Positions 60,155-64,000 of a stretch of 64,000 nt of DNA are shown here, one piece after another. The stretch is taken from assembly GCA_017307505.1 (NCBI GenBank), contig JAFKEE010000026.1, positions 124,001 through 188,000 of the forward strand, written 5' to 3'. Both the position numbers and the translations under genes were made by a program. The notes beneath the pieces were generated by a model. That model had not been told where the DNA came from and did not search any database. It saw only the letters and a program-made list of their open reading frames with translations. The stretch comes from Acidobacteriota bacterium. Its GTDB lineage: Bacteria; Acidobacteriota; Terriglobia; Bryobacterales; Bryobacteraceae. Positions within the stretch are counted from its first letter, which is position 1. Each line of letters starts with the position of its first letter.

Positions 60155-61710
60155 CTCCCGGACAACCTGCTCCCTGGCGTTTCTCCCCTCGCGGCATCGC
60201 CGTCCGCCTGTTTCTGACGTGCTGGCTGATCTACTCGCTGCATCTGGCGACGAACACGGTGCGCGAGATCTACCTCGCGCTCGCCATCGGCGATCACTTG
60301 TCGTTTCGCGTCGACGACTATGCGCGCATGCACCCCGATCTCTTCGAGAAGCCGGGCTACGGTTGGCATATCGGCGCCAATCCCGGCGGGTCGATGCTGG
60401 GCGCGATTCCCTATGCGCTGTTCCGGCCCGTCATCGACCGGATCGTGGAGCGGACGAACTCATCGCGCCGCGCCCAGGGGCTGCAGCCCCCGGAGTACAA
60501 CTCACCCTGGCCGATGGCGCGGGAGTTCTACAAGGAGTCGTGGCGGCGGGGGTACGACATCAAGTTCGGTCTGGCCGCGATCGTCATGCAGGTCTTCTGC
60601 ATGGCTCCCGTTTCCGCGCTGACAGCGGTCGCGATGTTCTTCCTGATGCGGAGGCTGCTGCTGTCGGACTTCGCCGGACTTGGCTTCGCGCTGCTCTACG
60701 CCTTCGGGACGCCCGCCTTCTTCCGCACAGGCTATCTGAACCACAATCTGATGCTGGGGTGTTTCGCGTTCCTGGGCTTCCTGGCGATGTGGAACCCTTC
60801 CGGTTCTGCACGCTGGAGCACCGAACGGCGCTGGTTCCTGGGCGGTGTGACGGGCGGGGCTGCGCTGCTGTTCGACTACTCCGGTGTCGTGCTGCTGCTG
60901 GCGCTATTCGCCTACGGGCTGGCGAAGAGCCATGCCGAACGGGGCAGGGCAGCCGCCATCCGGGAGGGTCTGTGGTATATCGGCGGTTCGGTGCCCCCTG
61001 TGCTGCTGCTCTGGTTCTATCAGTGGGCGAGCTTCGGTAATGCCTTCCTGCCGGGGCAGAACTGGATGCCGCCCGTGGAATGGATTGAGCGCGGCTATCA
61101 GGGATTTGGGCCTCCGCAGTGGGAGTTGTTTGTCAGCCTGGCCTTCGACTACCGCTACGGCCTGTTCACGACCTGCCCGCTGTTCCTGCTGGCCTTTGGG
61201 GCCCTGTGGGTGAACCGGCGCGGGCGAGGAGTGCTGCCCAGGCTGGAACTGTGGTTCCTCGCTTTGAGTGTCCTTGCCTTCTGGCTGTTCTGCAGCGGGA
61301 TCAACTACACGCGGCTGCAGTTCAATACGGGCATCCGGTATATGGCGCCAACGTTCCCCTTCGTGTTCGTGCTGGCGGCGACCGTGCTGGCGCGCTTACC
61401 GCGGGCCTGGCTGGCCGGCTTGGGCGTGGTGGCGATTGCGCAGGCCTGGTGCCTGGCGATGTATCGCGATGTGGAGCGTGGACTGGGTATTCTGGAACCC
61501 GTCGTCCGCATCGCTGTGGGTGGATTTCAGCTGCCGGTGCTCACGGTGCTCTCGCGCATGGGCGGACAGTATGGCGACTACTTCCCGCACGGGCCTTCGC
61601 CGCTCTTCCTGTTTGCGCTGGCGGCCGGTTTAGTCTGGTGCTTGTGGCTGCCCGGGCAGGAAAGCGGAAAGGAAAAGCCGCAGCCTGACCCACCGGATGA
61701 CGGCCGATGA
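60151..61710 (+). CDS. Polytopic membrane protein of the glycan cluster (GT-C-like)
   Basis: A 519-residue protein with about 10-11 membrane segments. The first loop (DHLSFRVDDYARMHPDLFEK) has acidic residues as in GT-C enzymes but no exact family motif. FGTPAFFRTGYLNHNLMLGC and YTRLQFNTGIRYMAPTFPFV are shared with uncharacterised acidobacterial membrane proteins. It could be a further lipid-linked sugar transferase or a polymerase/ligase. ATG 60151 overlaps the flippase stop, so it belongs to the coupled unit. The frame is also open through the flippase gene by chance. Confidence 0.7.
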   Translation: MTPGQPAPWRFSPRGIAVRLFLTCWLIYSLHLATNTVREIYLALAIGDHLSFRVDDYARMHPDLFEKPGYGWHIGANPGGSMLGAIPYALFRPVIDRIVERTNSSRRAQGLQPPEYNSPWPMAREFYKESWRRGYDIKFGLAAIVMQVFCMAPVSALTAVAMFFLMRRLLLSDFAGLGFALLYAFGTPAFFRTGYLNHNLMLGCFAFLGFLAMWNPSGSARWSTERRWFLGGVTGGAALLFDYSGVVLLLALFAYGLAKSHAERGRAAAIREGLWYIGGSVPPVLLLWFYQWASFGNAFLPGQNWMPPVEWIERGYQGFGPPQWELFVSLAFDYRYGLFTTCPLFLLAFGALWVNRRGRGVLPRLELWFLALSVLAFWLFCSGINYTRLQFNTGIRYMAPTFPFVFVLAATVLARLPRAWLAGLGVVAIAQAWCLAMYRDVERGLGILEPVVRIAVGGFQLPVLTVLSRMGGQYGDYFPHGPSPLFLFALAAGLVWCLWLPGQESGKEKPQPDPPDDGR

Positions 61711-61724
61711 GAGCAGGCTGCGGC
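61677..61724 (+). terminator. 11-bp hairpin closing the glycan cluster
   Basis: GCCGCAGCCTG (61677-61687, inside the last codons) pairs perfectly with CAGGCTGCGGC (61714-61724) over 26 bases. It lies at the convergent end of two gene runs and may serve as terminator. No T-run follows. Confidence 0.45.
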
Positions 61725-61744
61725 TGTAGTCTGCAGGATTCGGG

Positions 61745-62248
61745 CTACTGAATGTCGATTTTCTTGCCGTGGCTCAGGCCGGTGTTGTCCGCCAGCCAGG
61801 CCATCATCTTGCGGCCGTCCAGCTTCATCTGGATGATGGTGCCTTCCTCGCGTTCGCTGGTGGCGATGAGCATCTCACAGGTGGAATTGGCGATCCGCAC
61901 GTAAGCCGTCACCGCCTCGCCATCGCGCCGCGACCGCACCTGCAGCATCGGCTTCCAGTCCGAGCCCAACTCGGCCCGGACCGCGCGCTGGAACTCGTCA
62001 GATCCGACTCCGCGCAGGCCACTCTCCTCGTCGAAGATGGCCATTTTCATCGAACTCGCGCCAGCCGGCCGCTTCGTGAACATGACCGTGTTGACCAGGA
62101 AGCCCATGCCCGGCATGCGCATGCGGCGGATGCCCAGGCGCGATTCCACTTTGCCGACGACTGAGTCAAAGCTCTGCGCCTGCGCCGGAGGAGCGGGCAG
62201 GGCCAGCCAGCACAGCGCCACGATTGCCAGACCTTGCATCCGGTTCAT
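61745..62248 (-). CDS. Secreted protein of unknown function in the sigma-factor operon
   Basis: A 167-residue protein with a signal peptide (MNRMQGLAIVALCWLALPAP). The mature part (VGKVESRLGIRRMRMPGMGF, FDEESGLRGVGSDEFQRAVR, MLIATSEREEGTIIQMKLDG) resembles the sheet-plus-helix pattern of its DUF4252 neighbour, and the two may be distant copies. It follows that gene by 3 bases and is last in the operon. Function unknown. Confidence 0.7.
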   Translation of the reverse strand: MNRMQGLAIVALCWLALPAPPAQAQSFDSVVGKVESRLGIRRMRMPGMGFLVNTVMFTKRPAGASSMKMAIFDEESGLRGVGSDEFQRAVRAELGSDWKPMLQVRSRRDGEAVTAYVRIANSTCEMLIATSEREEGTIIQMKLDGRKMMAWLADNTGLSHGKKIDIQ

Positions 62249-62251
62249 GGC

Positions 62252-62791
62252 CTACTCCTCCTCGTCCTTGCCGTCCTTCCGGGCGCCTTTGCCGGGCGTG
62301 CCCTGGACCTTCGGGATCCCGAACTGGCCGCTGAGGTTGGTCAGGTCGCTGGGGTCGATGTTGCCCATGATGTTCACGATGGTGAGTTCCTTCGGCTCGG
62401 CCGAGAGGATCAGCAGGCCACCGTCGCGATGCAGGTAGATCTCCGAGATCTCGCGTTTGCTCCGGGTGCTGACGATCACGGACCACTCCGGTCCTTTGAG
62501 TTGCGAACGGATGTCGGACAGATCCTTGTCTGTGTACTCGCCTTCCTTCTCGAACTCGAAGCCGCGGACGTAGATGCCCTTCAGCTTCTGAGCGATGCGC
62601 TTCACCTCCGCCTCTTCCTTTTTGTCGGAGAGGAACTTCGTGGCGAACGAGAGCGTCTGCGGGTCCAGGGTCACGTTTACCGTCTCGGACGCCTTCTCCG
62701 CCAACCGTTCAAACGCTGCTGGGAACTTGATCTGCTGCGCGGACAACAGGCCCGCGGCCGACAGCATGAGTAATACTGACCGAAACATCAT
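62252..62791 (-). CDS. DUF4252 family exported protein
   Basis: A 179-residue protein with a signal peptide (MMFRSVLLMLSAAGLLSAQ). DUF4252 marks: VNVTLDPQTLSFATKFLSDK, LKGIYVRGFEFEKEGEYTDK, then EISEIYLHRDGGLLILSAEP, LTIVNIMGNIDPSDLTNLSG. The family is found in Bacteroidota and Acidobacteriota, often near ECF sigma factors, with no known activity. It lies 33 bases after the anti-sigma-like gene. A low-complexity Gly/Lys/Glu tail (GTPGKGARKDGKDEEE) ends it. Confidence 0.82.
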   Translation of the reverse strand: MMFRSVLLMLSAAGLLSAQQIKFPAAFERLAEKASETVNVTLDPQTLSFATKFLSDKKEEAEVKRIAQKLKGIYVRGFEFEKEGEYTDKDLSDIRSQLKGPEWSVIVSTRSKREISEIYLHRDGGLLILSAEPKELTIVNIMGNIDPSDLTNLSGQFGIPKVQGTPGKGARKDGKDEEE

Positions 62792-62824
62792 TGCGATTCT
62801 CCCGTAATTCGATTCCCGTGCCGC

Positions 62825-63199
62825 CTATTGCGCCTGTTCGTCGCGCTCCAGCGACTGCACCCTTACCTGCGCCATGCGCAGTTTTTCACCCGTCATCTTC
62901 AGGGCCATCATGAGCTGCGCCTTGGCCGCTTCCCCCTGCAGCCGTTGCCGCCGCTCCTGCTCCCAACGCACACCGCCGAACACGATCGCCACGGTGGCGA
63001 CAGCCGCCGCCCAGCGCATCCAGCCGCTGGAGCCCAGCCAACCCGCCAACCAGTTCCGCCGCGGTTTCATCCCTTCCGACTTGACCCTGGCCATCACTCC
63101 GTCAACAAACCACTCGGGCGCATCCTTGCGCTCCAGCGCCTGCCGCAGGCTGCTTTCCAACTCTTCATTCGGTTCCATGGGATCAAAGGGTTCCATCAC
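62825..63199 (-). CDS. Membrane-spanning anti-sigma-like protein
   Basis: A 124-residue protein. The N-terminal ~45 residues (NEELESSLRQALERKDAPEW, FVDGVMARVK) are cytoplasmic and would bind sigma. One membrane segment (MRWAAAVATVAIVFGGVRW) follows, then a helical part (LMMALKMTGEKLRMAQVRVQ) outside. It overlaps the sigma gene by 4 bases (ATGA). It lacks the zinc His-x3-Cys-x2-Cys motif of ZAS anti-sigmas. The role is inferred from position and topology. Confidence 0.7.
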   Translation of the reverse strand: MMEPFDPMEPNEELESSLRQALERKDAPEWFVDGVMARVKSEGMKPRRNWLAGWLGSSGWMRWAAAVATVAIVFGGVRWEQERRQRLQGEAAKAQLMMALKMTGEKLRMAQVRVQSLERDEQAQ

Positions 63200-63789
63200 C
63201 GCTCCTTTCCTTGATTGGCGCCCTGGTTGGCCGCGTCCGGGCCGCTGCCCAGCCGCCGGGCCGCCTTCTCCTGCAATACGCCGATGGCCCGCCGCAGATG
63301 GCTCCAGACGGTTCTTTCCGGCATCTGGAGTGTCGCCGCGATCTCATTCACGTCCAGGTCCTCCTGGTAACGGAGGATCACCACGGCGCGCTGCGTTTCC
63401 GGCAGGGAAGCCACCAGCCGCTGCAGGTTGTCCGACAGCATGGTGTCTCTCACCTGGGGTAGCGCCGCCGGTTCCGCCAGCCCCTCCATGGGGATCTCCT
63501 GGCGGTTCGACTTCTTGCGGTAGTTGTCGATGCAGCGGTGGGTGGCCGTCTGCCGGAGCCAGCTTTCCAGGTGTGCCGGGGAGTCGATCGAATCGAGGTT
63601 GCGGTAGAGCTGCAGGAACACGTCCTGCCCGATCTCCTCGGCGATCGCCCGGTTGCGGAAGAAGTGCCAGCAGATGCTGTACACCATACGCTGGTGAGTC
63701 CGGACAATGGCCGCGAAGCCCGCGTCCTCGCGTGCTTCCGATCGCCATCCGGTCCCGGGTATTGGTGCCACTGCCTGCCCGACTCCCAT
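63196..63789 (-). CDS. ECF RNA polymerase sigma factor
   Basis: A 197-residue protein. Region 2 (~25-95): FAAIVRTHQRMVYSICWHFF, RNRAIAEEIGQDVFLQLYRN, SWLRQTATHRCIDNYRKKS. Region 4 (~125-180): LVASLPETQRAVVILRYQED, then LDVNEIAATLQMPERTVWSH LRRA as the recognition helix. AAGGACAGG precedes the ATG. ECF sigmas respond to envelope or other outside signals through an anti-sigma factor, here the next gene. Downstream targets probably include its own operon. Confidence 0.9.
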   Translation of the reverse strand: MGVGQAVAPIPGTGWRSEAREDAGFAAIVRTHQRMVYSICWHFFRNRAIAEEIGQDVFLQLYRNLDSIDSPAHLESWLRQTATHRCIDNYRKKSNRQEIPMEGLAEPAALPQVRDTMLSDNLQRLVASLPETQRAVVILRYQEDLDVNEIAATLQMPERTVWSHLRRAIGVLQEKAARRLGSGPDAANQGANQGKER

Positions 63790-63854
63790 TCTGCCCTGTC
63801 CTTCACACTCGAATACGGGGGAGGGGGTTGGGATTGTGCAGTTTGTTGGCGAAA

Positions 63855-63981
63855 AGCTGTCAGCGATCAGCTTTCAGCTGTCAGCTCGCGCCCGTCGGCT
63901 GGAACCTGAAGCGAGGTTGGAAGCCTCGAGTCCTTTGGAAACTAAACAAACTAAAGAGCTGAAAGCTGATAGCTGACAGCT
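63855..63981. repeat. Intergenic palindromic element, copy 2
   Basis: Left arm AGCTGTCAGCGATCAGC-TTTCAGCT (63855-63879) pairs with the right arm 63957-63981 with one mismatch in 25. The motifs match the element at 36181-36315, while the inner sequence differs. It lies upstream of the sigma factor, after a run of G near 63820. The rest of the right end up to 64000 holds nothing else. Confidence 0.75.
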
Positions 63982-64000
63982 GAAAGCTATTCTTCCAACA

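Noticed and set aside
1-64000. tRNA, rRNA or known riboswitch genes
   Set aside because: I looked for tRNA-like TTCGA/TTCAA arms with matching acceptor stems, rRNA strings and riboswitch-like leaders and found none I could support.

Overview
The window is GC-rich, densely coded bacterial DNA. Its gene content points to an Acidobacteriota of the Bryobacterales/Solibacter type: a large Oar-like TonB-dependent receptor with an N-terminal carboxypeptidase-regulatory-like domain, a TPR-bearing Ser/Thr kinase, a tricorn-type S41 protease, an S46 dipeptidyl-peptidase, and GH106-type rhamnosidase carbohydrate genes. This placement is inferred from family composition; no rRNA or tRNA gene was seen.

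Layout. 1-4.0 kb: the C-terminal part of a kinase/TPR protein, a secreted RCC1-repeat protein, and debris (a beta-propeller remnant, an Ig-like remnant, a short direct repeat). 4.1-8.2 kb: a metallo-beta-lactamase-fold hydrolase, a 1.4 kb gene-free stretch holding a tandem array of about 150-bp units, and a two-gene ABC exporter. 8.3-16.1 kb: a GT39-like membrane glycosyltransferase, a small beta-propeller, a DUF899 redox module with a divergent regulator, a stand-alone SIR2-domain protein, an autoregulated-looking MarR gene with a DUF1398 partner, and a dienelactone hydrolase. 16.4-19.8 kb: a sodium:solute symporter, a 70-residue membrane protein and an L-fucose/arabinose-isomerase-like enzyme in one operon behind a near-consensus promoter. 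19.9-36.2 kb: mostly single genes, including a VOC protein, tricorn protease, peroxiredoxin, GGDEF regulator, cell-wall amidase, lytic transglycosylase, mobA, an Mla-type ATPase, an SH3 lipoprotein, an aminotransferase, coaD, a Gfo/Idh/MocA protein and a YjhG-type sugar-acid dehydratase.

39.0-50.5 kb looks like a sugar-polymer utilisation locus. It has a regulator that joins an IclR-type HTH to a sugar-binding domain, a divergent esterase with an AT-rich palindrome between them, an Oar-like receptor, an MFS transporter, a second isomerase-like protein and a GH106-type alpha-L-rhamnosidase. 50.6-53.5 kb is a large secreted heme peroxidase whose heme pocket closely resembles that of animal cyclooxygenases. 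53.6-61.7 kb is a glycan assembly cluster: GT2, two GT-C-like membrane proteins, GT4, flippase and a SPASM radical SAM enzyme. Most of its genes overlap by 4 nt. A 24-codon ORF with a strong Shine-Dalgarno overlaps the radical SAM start. 61.7-63.8 kb is an ECF sigma / anti-sigma-like / DUF4252 operon. A hairpin-forming palindromic element occurs at 36.2 kb and again at the right end.

Across the window several genes have a -10-like hexamer 6-7 nt before the start codon (6491, 14175, 28355 and 34152 on the minus strand), suggesting leaderless transcripts. The amidase at 26-27.5 kb seems to start at CTG. The least explained elements are the 150-bp array, the cyclooxygenase-like peroxidase and the small ORF/radical SAM pair.
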